From Lacihabitans sp. LS3-19 (GTDB taxonomy: Bacteria; Bacteroidota; Bacteroidia; Cytophagales; Spirosomataceae), in NCBI RefSeq assembly GCF_024343575.1, contig NZ_RJUA01000127.1, forward strand, positions 62,001-126,000: a stretch of DNA of 64,000 nucleotides. Direction: 5' to 3'. The translations under genes and the position numbers were made by a program. The notes beneath the pieces are model-generated. The model was not told the DNA's origin, did not search any database, and worked only from the letters and a program-made list of their open reading frames with translations. This document shows positions 53,270-61,992 of the stretch, piece by piece; within the stretch, counting starts at the first letter, position 1, and each line of letters opens with the position of its first letter.

Positions 53270-54268
53270 TCATTTTCCTATTAGCCTATTGTACTTGATT
53301 GATCCAGATATAAAAGCCATTGCATAATTCAACCTATCTCCATCTTTCATTGTATGAGTATTGAATCTAAATGCGACTTCATTGACGTAATTTTGAAGAT
53401 GCCTCTTACTCATAGAATGATAAACACCAATATAAGACCTTTTAAGCCACGTCCAAAATCCTTCTAAAGAATTTGTTGTGTCTCCATTATCATTAACATA
53501 CTGCTTTACACGATGATCTACGATCCTGTGGTCGTAATCACTACCCAACCCTTGGTATGCAGTCCACTCATCAGAGACTAATATACTCCCCTCCTTTACA
53601 TGTTCTTTTATAATTGGCTTTAAACTAACCCCTTTAGTGTTGTTTACAACTCTACAACGAACAATTGCAGGACTATGGATAATTTTCTCCATGACCATTC
53701 TATTTGGATTGTTTTTGCTAGGTCTTTCAATGAATTCTGAAACTTCTTCTTGTAACATTCCCATTACCGGAGTTTTGTCTTTAAAACTACGCCCTTGCGA
53801 TTGTGCTACTTTTTTATCCGCATGTCGATTTCTGTTTTTTCCTCCTACAAAAGTTTCATCTAGCTCAACTGTACCCTCCAATTGATTATCTAAGTTCTCA
53901 TTTTCACCTAGTCCAAATCTAATACGATGAAGCATAAACCAAGAAGATTTTTGAGTTACTTTAATGTCCTTTGCTAATTGGTGTGAGGATATGCCCTTTT
54001 TATGAGCTTTAACCAAATAAATTGCAACATACCATTTTCTAAGAGGAATTTTACTGTCTTCAAAAATAGTGCCTACCTTTGCAGTGAATTGTTCTCTACA
54101 AGAAGCACATTTGAATCTCTTTTGGTCGGAGAACCTATAAACCTTAGAACAGCTACAATGGGGACAGGTAGGTTGACCGTTCCATCTTTTTTGTTCTAAA
54201 TATTGAAGTGCCTTAATTTCGGTGTCGAAATAAGAAATAACATCTATTAGACTATCAAAATTATCCAT
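53270..54268 (-). CDS. IS1595-family (ISXO2-like) transposase
   Basis: The ATG at 54268 (MDNFDSLIDVISYFDTEIKA) starts a 332-residue protein. A longer frame reaches 54301 through a region that includes an inverted repeat, which I regard as leader. An N-terminal zinc ribbon (CPHC at 35-38 and CASC at 54-57) is followed by a helix-turn-helix (GISSHQLAKDIKVTQKSSWFMLHRIR) and the ISXO2-like DDE nuclease: VELDETFVGGKNRNRH (Asp137), ILVSDEWTAYQGL (Asp) and TTNSLEGFWTWLKRSYIGVYH (third acidic/Asn region). The catalytic segments are intact. It moves the element flanked by the 27-bp inverted repeats. Confidence 0.93.
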   Translation of the reverse strand: MDNFDSLIDVISYFDTEIKALQYLEQKRWNGQPTCPHCSCSKVYRFSDQKRFKCASCREQFTAKVGTIFEDSKIPLRKWYVAIYLVKAHKKGISSHQLAKDIKVTQKSSWFMLHRIRFGLGENENLDNQLEGTVELDETFVGGKNRNRHADKKVAQSQGRSFKDKTPVMGMLQEEVSEFIERPSKNNPNRMVMEKIIHSPAIVRCRVVNNTKGVSLKPIIKEHVKEGSILVSDEWTAYQGLGSDYDHRIVDHRVKQYVNDNGDTTNSLEGFWTWLKRSYIGVYHSMSKRHLQNYVNEVAFRFNTHTMKDGDRLNYAMAFISGSIKYNRLIGK

Positions 54269-54275
54269 GTGACAT

Positions 54276-54320
54276 ACTTGTATAACCCAAAGGTAAAACA
54301 ATAATTTGGGTTATACAAGT
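54276..54320. repeat. 15-bp inverted repeat in front of the transposase
   Basis: ACTTGTATAACCCAA (54276-54290) and TTGGGTTATACAAGT (54306-54320) are perfect complements with a 15-bp spacer. The first arm begins 8 bp from the transposase start codon. As RNA it would fold into a strong hairpin over the leader. As DNA it could be an operator. Confidence 0.85.
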
Positions 54321-54436
54321 AAATCAAATAAAAATAGTTAAAAGTTGTATTAATGTGGTTTTAATTAACCTCTAGGCGATATAGATTAATTAATCAAGAA
54401 TTTATCTTCAAGAGATAGTGATTTTAGCTTTTCAAG

Positions 54437-54463
54437 ATTGGGTTAGTATTGTATATCATTACC
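54437..54463 (-). repeat. Right terminal inverted repeat of the transposon
   Basis: The 27-bp exact complement of 49443-49469 (starts ATTGGGTTAGTATTG on the plus strand, ends TCATTACC). Confidence 0.92.
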
Positions 54464-54471
54464 TAATATTT
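54464..54471. repeat. Right target-site duplication of the transposon
   Basis: TAATATTT directly outside the right terminal repeat. It has 7 of 8 bases in common with the left flank TAATATCT. Confidence 0.7.
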
Positions 54472-54495
54472 AATAAATAGCAACCTAAAAATATA

Positions 54496-56805
54496 TCATT
54501 TATATTTCAAAACTCTCGCATCTTTGATTACACCTTTCCAATTCAAACCGTATCCAAAATTATAACTATTGCCTTCAGAATCTTTTAGTGGAACCATGTC
54601 ATAAGGCACATCTTCCATTTGAGTTTCTACTGTGCTCATATTGGCTGGCATTTGCATTGGAAGCAATGCCGAAGGTTCTGATTTTCCGGAAATAATATCC
54701 AAAAGTGCCTGATCTTGAACACCAAAACTTAGTAAAATTCCACTTACTTTCGTCTCAAATTCTGCTAAAACAAGAGGATTTCCTGTGTTTACGCTAACTA
54801 TTACTGGTTTACCATTCATTTTTTGTGCTGTTTCATCTACCAATTTCAAATCACTAATATTAGAAGTTTTGGCTATTTTGCCTTTATAGCTTCTGTTGGT
54901 AAAATTCTCCATTGGATCACCACCTGCTATGCTCTTTTCACGAGCTTCTGTGGCGGCATAATCATTGTATTGAAGACTGATTGGAATATATCCGTTCCCT
55001 CCATTTTCCAGGTCTTTTTTGTCGTAACCCATGGTAGCAGCTGGAGCTTGAATAAACACCAAAGCAAAGTCTGCTTCTTCTGGAGTATCTGTCACATTAT
55101 AGTATTTTTTTACAATTTCCATGTTTACAGGATAATCTGTAGATGCGGGAGTTTCCATACCTAAGAAATTACGGCTGGCTGGAGTAAATCTTTTGGGAAC
55201 ATAAACTGTCTTTCTTCCTGAAATAGGCAATGTATTTCTTTTGTTTTTAAGCATTACGATTGACTTTAATTGAGCCTCATAGCCTTCTTTCATTTTCGCA
55301 GGACTTCCTACTACCTCTTTTGTTTTTACAGGATCTAAATATGGATTTTCGAAAACTCCCACTCTAAAAATATTCAGAAGCAATCTGTAGCCAGATTCTT
55401 GCATTCTGGCTTTCATTTTAGCTTCTCCCATTTCTTTTACACCTATTTGGTAAGCATCCAAGACTGGTTTGATATCGTTATTGCCACCAAACTGATCAAC
55501 ACCTGCCATCAATACTTTATAATGTCTTTCAGCCAATGTCAAACCTTCAACTCCCCAAGATTTTCCATCCACAAAATTATCCATAGCCTTGTGATCACCC
55601 GTTACCAACCAATCGGTACAAACCACACCATTGTAAGCATATTTCTTACGTAGCAAATCGGTAATGATGTATTTGTTATAATTATTCGCCACATTTTCAT
55701 GGTTTACCACGTCTTGATTCCACGAGATTGTGTAATATGGCATAACCGCTGAAGCCATTTTGGTTTTGCCTTTAAGCTTGAAAGCACCTTGAATAAACGG
55801 AATCATGTGGGCATTAAAATTATTGCCTGGATATACTGCGAACTTACCGTTGGCATAATGTGCATCCCTACCAGATTCTCCAGCACCACCTCCTGGCCAA
55901 TGTTTTACCATGGCATTTACACTTCCTTGTCCCCAACCAGAGACAGAATTCTTTGTGGTTTGAAATCCGTCGCAATAAGCTTCGGCCATAGCTGCTGAAA
56001 GCAATGGACTCTCGCCAAAAGTACCGCTAAACCTTGCCCAACGTGGCTCAGTGGCTATATCGACCTGAGGCGAAAGTGCAGTTGTGACACCTAATGCACG
56101 GTATTCTTCAGCTGCAATTTGTCCAAACTTTCTCACCAATTCAGGATCAAAAGTGGCAGCTAAGCCCAATGAACTTGGCCACATAGAAATTTCTCCACCT
56201 GCTGCTGCATTGTATTCGGCATTGGCTCTCGTTCCGTGTCTTGGGTCTGTGCTATTATTGGCAGGAATTCCATTTCCAACACTTTCGCAAAACGCCTGCA
56301 TTTTATTGTTCCACTGAGCTGCAATTTCAGGTGACTGAACAGTAGTGATAAGCACATGTCTCAGGTTATCGTCTTTCAGAAATTTCTTTTGTTGATCTGT
56401 CAAATCACTTGGGTCAGTTTCGCCTGCTACAAATGGTTTACCATTGTATGTACCTGCAAAATACCCACCAGCTCGAGCAGGAATAGACTGATGTGCAGAA
56501 TATAACATAAGTCCGGCTATTTCTTCGACTGTAAGTTTTGAGGCCAAATCTTTGGCTCTTATTTCGTAGCTTAATCGCCAATCTTCAAATTTATCTAGCT
56601 TATTGTTTTTATTTAAATCTTTAAATGCTAGTCCATTAACGGTTAGAATTTTTATACCAGAATTAGGTGAATATCCAAGAATTTGGCCATTCCCATTATT
56701 GATTACATTAAAGCTTTCATTGGTTTTTTCTGTCCATTTTTTTTGAGCGAAAGTGGAAAAACAAACAATATTTATTAAGGAAATAAAAGCAAGTTTAAGT
56801 TTCAT
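54496..56805 (-). CDS. GH3 beta-glycosidase
   Basis: This 769-residue secreted enzyme has a signal peptide (1-20, ending TFAQ). A short lead with DLNKNNKLDKFEDWRL (about 60-76, a Ca-binding-like dockerin-type acidic loop) precedes the GH3 barrel. The barrel has PQVDIATEPRWARFSGTFGESP, MVKHWPGGGAGESGRDAHY (about 300-318) and GVVCTDW with the nucleophile Asp398. The (alpha/beta)6 sandwich follows (SIVMLKNKRNTLPI, VSVNTGNPLV, ALLPMQMP). It acts on beta-linked glucose, xylose or similar. The stop is 33 bp from the transposon end. Its terminator region was the insertion target and could have been altered. Confidence 0.92.
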   Translation of the reverse strand: MKLKLAFISLINIVCFSTFAQKKWTEKTNESFNVINNGNGQILGYSPNSGIKILTVNGLAFKDLNKNNKLDKFEDWRLSYEIRAKDLASKLTVEEIAGLMLYSAHQSIPARAGGYFAGTYNGKPFVAGETDPSDLTDQQKKFLKDDNLRHVLITTVQSPEIAAQWNNKMQAFCESVGNGIPANNSTDPRHGTRANAEYNAAAGGEISMWPSSLGLAATFDPELVRKFGQIAAEEYRALGVTTALSPQVDIATEPRWARFSGTFGESPLLSAAMAEAYCDGFQTTKNSVSGWGQGSVNAMVKHWPGGGAGESGRDAHYANGKFAVYPGNNFNAHMIPFIQGAFKLKGKTKMASAVMPYYTISWNQDVVNHENVANNYNKYIITDLLRKKYAYNGVVCTDWLVTGDHKAMDNFVDGKSWGVEGLTLAERHYKVLMAGVDQFGGNNDIKPVLDAYQIGVKEMGEAKMKARMQESGYRLLLNIFRVGVFENPYLDPVKTKEVVGSPAKMKEGYEAQLKSIVMLKNKRNTLPISGRKTVYVPKRFTPASRNFLGMETPASTDYPVNMEIVKKYYNVTDTPEEADFALVFIQAPAATMGYDKKDLENGGNGYIPISLQYNDYAATEAREKSIAGGDPMENFTNRSYKGKIAKTSNISDLKLVDETAQKMNGKPVIVSVNTGNPLVLAEFETKVSGILLSFGVQDQALLDIISGKSEPSALLPMQMPANMSTVETQMEDVPYDMVPLKDSEGNSYNFGYGLNWKGVIKDARVLKYK

Positions 56806-57093
56806 TTTTATAACAATTTAAGGTTAAAGAATATCTTAAAATAAAGACAAAAAATTATAAAGTAATAACTACAAAGATAAATTGAAAAGCGATTAATTAA
56901 GTATTCAATTTACGGCAATTAATATGCAAAATCAAGTTTATTGACCTTATAGTTTTAGTGTATTTTTCAAAAGAAATAATGAACGAAAATTTATCCTTTT
57001 TCCTTATATGTGAAATTATGGATAAAACTTCTTTAAGCTTTTATTCATTTTTATAATTATTTTAAACGCTAATTTTTTAAACCCTAATTTAAC

Positions 57094-57489
57094 ATGGAAA
57101 ACAACCAAACTATTTCAAAAGGACGTTTGTATACGTCGTATGGTCTTCAAGGCCTAGTTTCACTTATGTTCCTAATGGGAGCATTTATGAATATCAGCCA
57201 AAATGCTGAAGCCGTAAAAGGTGCCACCGACATGGGATTTGCAGAAACATCAGTGCTGTATCTGGGCATAATTTTATTGTTAAGTACATTGCTTTACATT
57301 TTTCCAAAAACTAGCATTCTCGGTGCTTTGTTATTAACGGCATGGTTAGGAGGAGCAGTGGCAACACACATGATCCATAAAGACGAAATGAGTAAAACAT
57401 TAGCACCCATTATATTTGGAGTTTTGGTATGGGTAGCCCTTTGGTTGAGAGAGGGAAAACTAAGCAGCATTTTCCCATTTAAAGCTTAA
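57094..57489 (+). CDS. DoxX-like small membrane protein
   Basis: This 131-residue protein has four predicted membrane segments (about 14-32, 50-68, 74-92 and 102-118), the plan of the DoxX-like family: GLQGLVSLMFLMGAFMNI, then MGFAETSVLYLGIILLLSTLLYIFPKTSILGALLLTAWLGGAVATHM and IIFGVLVWVALWLR. The family function is not settled. The preceding 288 bp to the GH3 start shows no other gene. A strong terminator follows. Confidence 0.88.
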   Translation: MENNQTISKGRLYTSYGLQGLVSLMFLMGAFMNISQNAEAVKGATDMGFAETSVLYLGIILLLSTLLYIFPKTSILGALLLTAWLGGAVATHMIHKDEMSKTLAPIIFGVLVWVALWLREGKLSSIFPFKA

Positions 57490-57495
57490 AAAAAC

Positions 57496-57528
57496 AATGC
57501 CACTAATGAGAATACCATTGGTGGCATT
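57496..57528. terminator. Terminator after the DoxX-like gene
   Basis: AATGCCACTAATG (57496-57508) pairs with CATTGGTGGCATT (57516-57528), 13 bp with one G-U pair and a 7-nt loop. A T run follows on the plus strand and an A run precedes it. Confidence 0.8.
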
Positions 57529-57550
57529 TTTATTTACACAATTTCTTTTA

Positions 57551-58456
57551 TTAAATATTCTGATTTATAATATCTTGTAATTCAGCCACTTCAGCATCTG
57601 ATGGCATAGACAATGGCGGTCTGACATCACCAGCACTTCTCCCAATTAATTTTGCACCAGCTTTGATTAAACTCACCGCATATCCGTTCTTTTTTCCCCT
57701 TAACCTGACCAAAGGAATATAGAATTTTTGAGTAATTTCTTTTACCGTTTCTTTATCTCCAGCTCTTAATGCCTTATAAAACTTATTGGCTAATTCTGGC
57801 ACAAAATTAAACGCAGCTGATGAGTAAGTATTAACTCCAATCGAGAGATAAGCTTCTGCAATAATCTCTGCAGTGGGAACTCCGCCGATATATGAAAGTC
57901 GATTTCCAACTGTTTTTATGATATCGTTTAAGTCTTGGATATTGCCTGTACCGTCTTTCAAGCCTATAAAGTTTGGACAAGCATCGGCTAATTTTTGGAT
58001 ATATTCTGTAGTTAAAACTCCGTTTCCTCTATTGTAATAAATTACTGGCAATGAGGTATTTTGCATGATAGCTTTGGCATATTCTAATACGCCATCTTTG
58101 GGACATTCGGTTAGATAAGGAGGAAAAAGTAAAATCCCATGAATACCTGCTTTTTCAGCGATTTTGGTAAAAACATTGGCTTCAACAATACTTCTGCCAG
58201 CACTTGCAATCACAGGAACTCTATCTGCAACAACCCTCACTGAAATGTTTACAATTTGTTCATATTCTTCTACAGAAAGTGAGAAGAATTCGCCTGTGCC
58301 TCCAGCCACAAATACAGATGACACATCATGCCCAACAAACCATTCCACACGGTCGGCAAAAGTTGTAGCATTGAATTCTCCTTTATCATCAAAATCGGTG
58401 ATTGGAAAAGAAAGAAGGCCGTTTTCGAGCGATGATTTTATTTTTGAAAGTTCCAT
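57551..58456 (-). CDS. kdgD: 5-dehydro-4-deoxyglucarate dehydratase
   Basis: This 301-residue protein of the DapA (dihydrodipicolinate synthase) family is recognised as the KdgD branch by GLLSFPITDFDDKGEFN at the start and VIYYNRGNGVLT. The Schiff-base Lys is Lys167 in NFIGLKDGTGN, and the Tyr is in VIYYNRG (140-141). GGTGEFFSLS (52-61) binds the carboxylate. KdgD converts 5-keto-4-deoxy-glucarate to 2-oxoglutarate semialdehyde with loss of CO2 and water. It is the last gene of the hexarate operon (permease, galactarate dehydratase, glucarate dehydratase, this). The semialdehyde dehydrogenase that should follow is not in this window. Confidence 0.93.
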   Translation of the reverse strand: MELSKIKSSLENGLLSFPITDFDDKGEFNATTFADRVEWFVGHDVSSVFVAGGTGEFFSLSVEEYEQIVNISVRVVADRVPVIASAGRSIVEANVFTKIAEKAGIHGILLFPPYLTECPKDGVLEYAKAIMQNTSLPVIYYNRGNGVLTTEYIQKLADACPNFIGLKDGTGNIQDLNDIIKTVGNRLSYIGGVPTAEIIAEAYLSIGVNTYSSAAFNFVPELANKFYKALRAGDKETVKEITQKFYIPLVRLRGKKNGYAVSLIKAGAKLIGRSAGDVRPPLSMPSDAEVAELQDIINQNI

Positions 58457-58791
58457 ATTTGATTAGTTATTTGTGTAATAGTTATTGGTTTCTTGGTTTA
58501 TTAGTTATTTGTATATTAGTTTACTGGTTATTAGGGTATTAATATATTTGTTATTGGTTTATTAGTTTACTAGTTATTCGTCTATTGGTAATTAGTGTAT
58601 TTGTTATTTGTATATTAGATTAGCTGGTAATTAGGATATTTGTTATTTATATATTAGTTTACTGGTTATTAGAATATTAATGTTTGAATATTGGTATATA
58701 CATTTCGAATTATCTGACTTTAAATAAGTACTTGTTAATCCATTTTCTGACTAAAACTAATTACCTAATATACTAATAACTAGTTACCCTT
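58457..58791. repeat. Intercistronic AT-rich repeat array D with inverted right arm
   Basis: The largest left arm of the set (58460-58690) is made of TTATTTGT, TTATTGGT, TTTACTGGTTATTAG, TTAGTTTACTGG and similar units, some almost identical over 20-30 bp (ATATTAGTTTACTGGTTATTAG occurs twice). The short right arm (about 58755-58790) is their complement (CTAATTACCTAATATACTAATAACTAG). It fills the gap from the KdgD start codon to the glucarate dehydratase stop. No gene lies in it. Confidence 0.75.
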
Positions 58792-60087
58792 TTACCATCT
58801 CGTTGCCATAAATTTCCAGTCAGGTTGTACTTTTTGCATTTCTATTTCGTCGTTACGTTTGGTAAGACCACATGTCAAGTAATTCTGATGAAGTCGGGCC
58901 AATTCTTTTCTATCTAATTCTACTCCTAATCCTGGCCCTTCTGGTACTGCAACTGCCCCATCTTCAAATTTCATCCTTCCTCCTACTATAATTTCGTCAG
59001 ATTGCCAAGGATAGTGCGTGTCTAAAGCGTATTTAAAATTCGGAATAGCAGCACCCAAGTGTACCATGCCAGCCAAAGAAATACCCAAATGCGAATTAGA
59101 ATGCATAGACAAATCTCTTCCAAAAGTCTCACAAACAGATGTCAAATTCATGGAAGCGTGCAATCCCCCCCAAAAATGATGGTCCGATAAAATGATATCT
59201 TCTGCACCCAAAAGTATACTCCTCGGAATATCTTCAAATGAAGTTGTGCACATATTGGTAGCCAATGGAGTTTTTAGAGCTTTTCTTACTTTAGCCATAT
59301 TTTCTTGCCCTCGGCATGGGTCTTCCAGATATTCTATTACGCCTTCCATTTCTTTGCCATATTTTATTGAAGTTTCCACCGTCCAAAGAGCATTTGGGTC
59401 TATTCTGATAGGCACTTCCGGCCCAAATGCCTCACGAAGTGCAAATATAGCATCAACTTCTTGTCTTGGCTCAAACACGCCTCCTTTTAGTTTTAAAGAC
59501 TGAAAACCAAACTCTTGGCACATGGCTTTGGATTGAGCAACTATCTCCTCGGGGTTTAATGCACTAGCTTGTCGAGCTGCGTCCCAACCTGTGGCTTTTG
59601 GATCTATTCCGAATGCTAATTCTCCTCCAGCACCTTCATATTTATAAAACAAATAGGCAGAAAATGGAACAGTATCACGTCGCTTTCCTCCTAACAAATC
59701 TACAATCGGTCTATTGACTATTTTTCCGACGATATCTAAACAAGCCACTTCTATCGCACTGAAAATATGAACAATAGTTCGCTGATCCCAAGGTGTATCT
59801 CCTCTTTTAAGGGTATCTTCTGAGTCAAAATTTGCAGATAAAATATCCTTGATTTTGTTCAGTTGAAATGGATCTTGACCAATTATTAATTCTCTGCTTT
59901 TGGCCAATGCAATATCAATAGCAATATTTCCTGGAATTTCACTAATCCCGCTAATACCGTCATCTGTTACCAATTCCACAACCGTGCGTAATGCATAAGG
60001 AGCATGAAGTCCGGCGGCATTAAGCAGAGGTGGATCAATCACAGCGATTGGGGTGATATGGAATTCTTTGATTTTTGGTCCTTTCAT
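58792..60087 (-). CDS. gudD: Glucarate dehydratase (enolase superfamily)
   Basis: This 431-residue protein has the N-terminal enolase capping domain (about 1-140, with AVIDPPLLNAAGLHAPYALRTVVELVTDDGISG) and the barrel. Catalytic residues are present: Lys199 and Lys201 in SLKLKGG, Asp230 and Asn232 in RIDPNA, Glu255 in LEDPCRG, Asn278 in LATNMC, and His329 in SMHSNSHLG. This is the Lys-x-Lys/His pattern of glucarate dehydratase, which makes 5-keto-4-deoxy-glucarate from glucarate or idarate. The whole protein fits E. coli GudD in order and length. It is an operon partner of GarD and KdgD. Confidence 0.92.
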   Translation of the reverse strand: MKGPKIKEFHITPIAVIDPPLLNAAGLHAPYALRTVVELVTDDGISGISEIPGNIAIDIALAKSRELIIGQDPFQLNKIKDILSANFDSEDTLKRGDTPWDQRTIVHIFSAIEVACLDIVGKIVNRPIVDLLGGKRRDTVPFSAYLFYKYEGAGGELAFGIDPKATGWDAARQASALNPEEIVAQSKAMCQEFGFQSLKLKGGVFEPRQEVDAIFALREAFGPEVPIRIDPNALWTVETSIKYGKEMEGVIEYLEDPCRGQENMAKVRKALKTPLATNMCTTSFEDIPRSILLGAEDIILSDHHFWGGLHASMNLTSVCETFGRDLSMHSNSHLGISLAGMVHLGAAIPNFKYALDTHYPWQSDEIIVGGRMKFEDGAVAVPEGPGLGVELDRKELARLHQNYLTCGLTKRNDEIEMQKVQPDWKFMATRW

Positions 60088-60450
60088 GGTTGGTTATTGG
60101 TTATTGGTGTATTTGTTATTTGTGTATTTGTTATTTGCGAAATGGTTTTTGGTATATTTTTCATTTGTTTTTTTAATAAATCCAAACTTTTTACTAAACT
60201 AATTAATTAACAATAAGTCATATACATTAAAAATAATACTTTATACAAAACTTATTAGAATTAAGCTAAAATTTCAATTACTACTAAAAAAAATCTGATA
60301 AATAAAGTGCAAACCAATTCATTTAACCCTATAATAATTCTAACTGATAGGTCACAGACTTCTATAAAATCAATACTTTTTTACTAATACCCTTCCGATA
60401 GCTATTGGGACACAAATACCTAATTCCCTATTATACTAATAACCATACCC
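60088..60450. repeat. Intercistronic AT-rich repeat array E with inverted right arm and palindrome
   Basis: The left arm (60091-60170) has TTATTGGTTATTGGTGTA and TTATTTGTGTATTTGTTATT units starting 3 nt from the GudD start codon. The right arm (about 60380-60445) is the complement (TACTAATACC, ACACAAATACCTAATT, TACTAATAACC) and ends at the galactarate dehydratase stop codon. The palindrome TTCCGATAGCTATTGGGA (60393-60410) lies in the right arm. The 200 bp in the middle is AT-rich with no gene. A frame at 60004-60210 is a shadow that reads through the repeats. Confidence 0.75.
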
Positions 60451-61992
60451 CTACGTCAAAGGGCCAGGATTAAACAGCACCAAGTCATTGTAAAGCCCTA
60501 ATTTATCGGTGGCAACTTTTTTGTTTCCGCCGGCAATGTCCAAAATCATTTGGAACAATTCCCAACCCATTTCTTCAATTGTTTTTAGGCCAAAAGCAAC
60601 TGGCCCTGCATCAAAATCTATCAAATCATGCCAGCGATTGGCTAATTTCGAGTTTGAGCTTACTTTTATTACCGGAACCATATTTAATCCATAAGGTGTG
60701 CCGCGACCTGTTATAAAAACGTGCATGTTCATTCCAGCTGCCAATTGTAAAGTGCCACAAACAAAATCGCTTGCTGGCGTGGCTACAAAGTTTAGGCCTT
60801 TTTTTCGAATTTTGTCACCGGGCGAAATCACATCTACTATCGGACTTGTACCTGATTTCACTACCGACCCTAATGCTTTTTCGACAATATTGCTCAGTCC
60901 TCCACCTTTGTTGCCAGGTGTGGTATTGGCACTTCTATCTGCTTTGCCTTGATGGAGATATGCATCATACCAAGCCATTTCATCTTTCAACTTTTGAGCA
61001 ACCTCCTCATTCTCTGCTCTCGGAACAAGCAAATGGATGGCATCTCGGACTTCTGTTACCTCCGAAAAAAACACTGTTCCACCTGCTCTTACAATCAAAT
61101 CTGCGGCAAAACCAGAAACTGGATTTCCGGTTAATCCGGAAAAAGCATCACTACCGCCGCACTGCATTCCTACTACCAAATCTGATGCCGAGCAAGTGGT
61201 CCGTTGACGCAGATTTAGCTTTTGAAGATGTTTGGCAGCCAAGGCCATTATTCCATCAACCATTTCCTCAAAACCCTCAAAAGCTTCGTCTTGTAAATAA
61301 AGAATGGAGCCTTGAGAGTCGGAGTTTTCAGCATTCTTAGGGTTGTCTGGCAATAACCTTTCTGGCCGAAGTTTTTCGCATCCCAAGCCAATAATCATTA
61401 TTTCACCCCCAAAATTTGGGTTTTGTGCAATATGCTTTATGGTCTTTATTGGAATCAGAGCAGCAGGAGCATCAATGGCTATTCCGCAGCCGTAACTATG
61501 ATTAAAAACCACCACATCGTCCACATTTGGGTAAAGCGGTAGCAACTCCTTTTTTATTTTATTTTCAATAAAATTGGTAATCCCAGCTACGCATTGAACA
61601 CTCGTCGTAATACCTAAAACGTTTTTTGTACCAACACTTCCATCCGCATTTTTATAACCTTGAAAAGTAAACCCTTCTAATTTTTCTGTTGCTACAACCA
61701 ATGGTTTTTTATATAGAATATCTTCTAAACTTGGCGGTAAAGGAAGGTCAATATTAGATTCATTCACCCAAGAACCTTTTCCTATAGGCTTGTTTGCATA
61801 ACCTATGGTTTGACCATAACGGATTACGACATCTCCAACTACAAAATCCATCAAGGCAACTTTATGTCCCATTGGAATATCTTCATCCAAAACAATACTA
61901 TTCAAAACTATAGCCCCTCTTTTCAATCCTTCAGGATTCGCCACAATGGCTACATTATCGGTTGGAGAGGTTTTTATTACTATATTTTGCAT
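60451..61992 (-). CDS. garD: Galactarate dehydratase
   Basis: I start the gene at ATG 61992 (MQNIVIKTSPTDNVAIV), which matches the start region of E. coli GarD. The longer frame, up to 62142, reads through a repeat array and yields a low-complexity TNYTNNQY tail. The 513-residue protein has the SAF-like N-domain (HKVALMDFVVGDVVIRYGQTIGYA) and the UxaA/GarD core (GYKNADGSVGTKNVLGITTSVQCV, NHSYGCGIAIDAPAA, GLGCEKLRPERLLP, VVGMQCGGSDAFSGLTGNP, SEVTEVRDAIHLL, ATPASDFVCGTLQLAAGMN). The conserved metal-site Cys and His residues are present. The enzyme dehydrates galactarate to 5-keto-4-deoxy-glucarate. Galactarate is the oxidised form of galacturonate, the sugar of pectin. Confidence 0.93.
   Translation of the reverse strand: MQNIVIKTSPTDNVAIVANPEGLKRGAIVLNSIVLDEDIPMGHKVALMDFVVGDVVIRYGQTIGYANKPIGKGSWVNESNIDLPLPPSLEDILYKKPLVVATEKLEGFTFQGYKNADGSVGTKNVLGITTSVQCVAGITNFIENKIKKELLPLYPNVDDVVVFNHSYGCGIAIDAPAALIPIKTIKHIAQNPNFGGEIMIIGLGCEKLRPERLLPDNPKNAENSDSQGSILYLQDEAFEGFEEMVDGIMALAAKHLQKLNLRQRTTCSASDLVVGMQCGGSDAFSGLTGNPVSGFAADLIVRAGGTVFFSEVTEVRDAIHLLVPRAENEEVAQKLKDEMAWYDAYLHQGKADRSANTTPGNKGGGLSNIVEKALGSVVKSGTSPIVDVISPGDKIRKKGLNFVATPASDFVCGTLQLAAGMNMHVFITGRGTPYGLNMVPVIKVSSNSKLANRWHDLIDFDAGPVAFGLKTIEEMGWELFQMILDIAGGNKKVATDKLGLYNDLVLFNPGPLT

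Larger units (their letters stand above)
49443..54463. mobile_element. IS1595/ISXO2-family transposon carrying KilA-N and a BcgI-like R-M system
   Basis: This complete 5021-bp element is bounded by 27-bp perfect terminal inverted repeats. It is flanked by 8-bp TAATATCT and TAATATTT, a target duplication with one mismatch. IS1595 elements are known to make 8-bp duplications and to include members with passenger genes. The element holds four minus-strand genes in one tightly packed run: transposase, KilA-N protein, nuclease-methylase fusion and specificity subunit (spacing +1, +3 and -8 bp). It lies 32 bp downstream of the GH3 stop codon and does not interrupt a gene. All frames are intact, so it may be recently active. 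Confidence 0.9.

Noticed and set aside
60771-61340. 189-codon plus-strand frame opposite galactarate dehydratase
   Set aside because: It is a shadow of a strongly recognisable GarD coding region. Its product has no recognisable motif.
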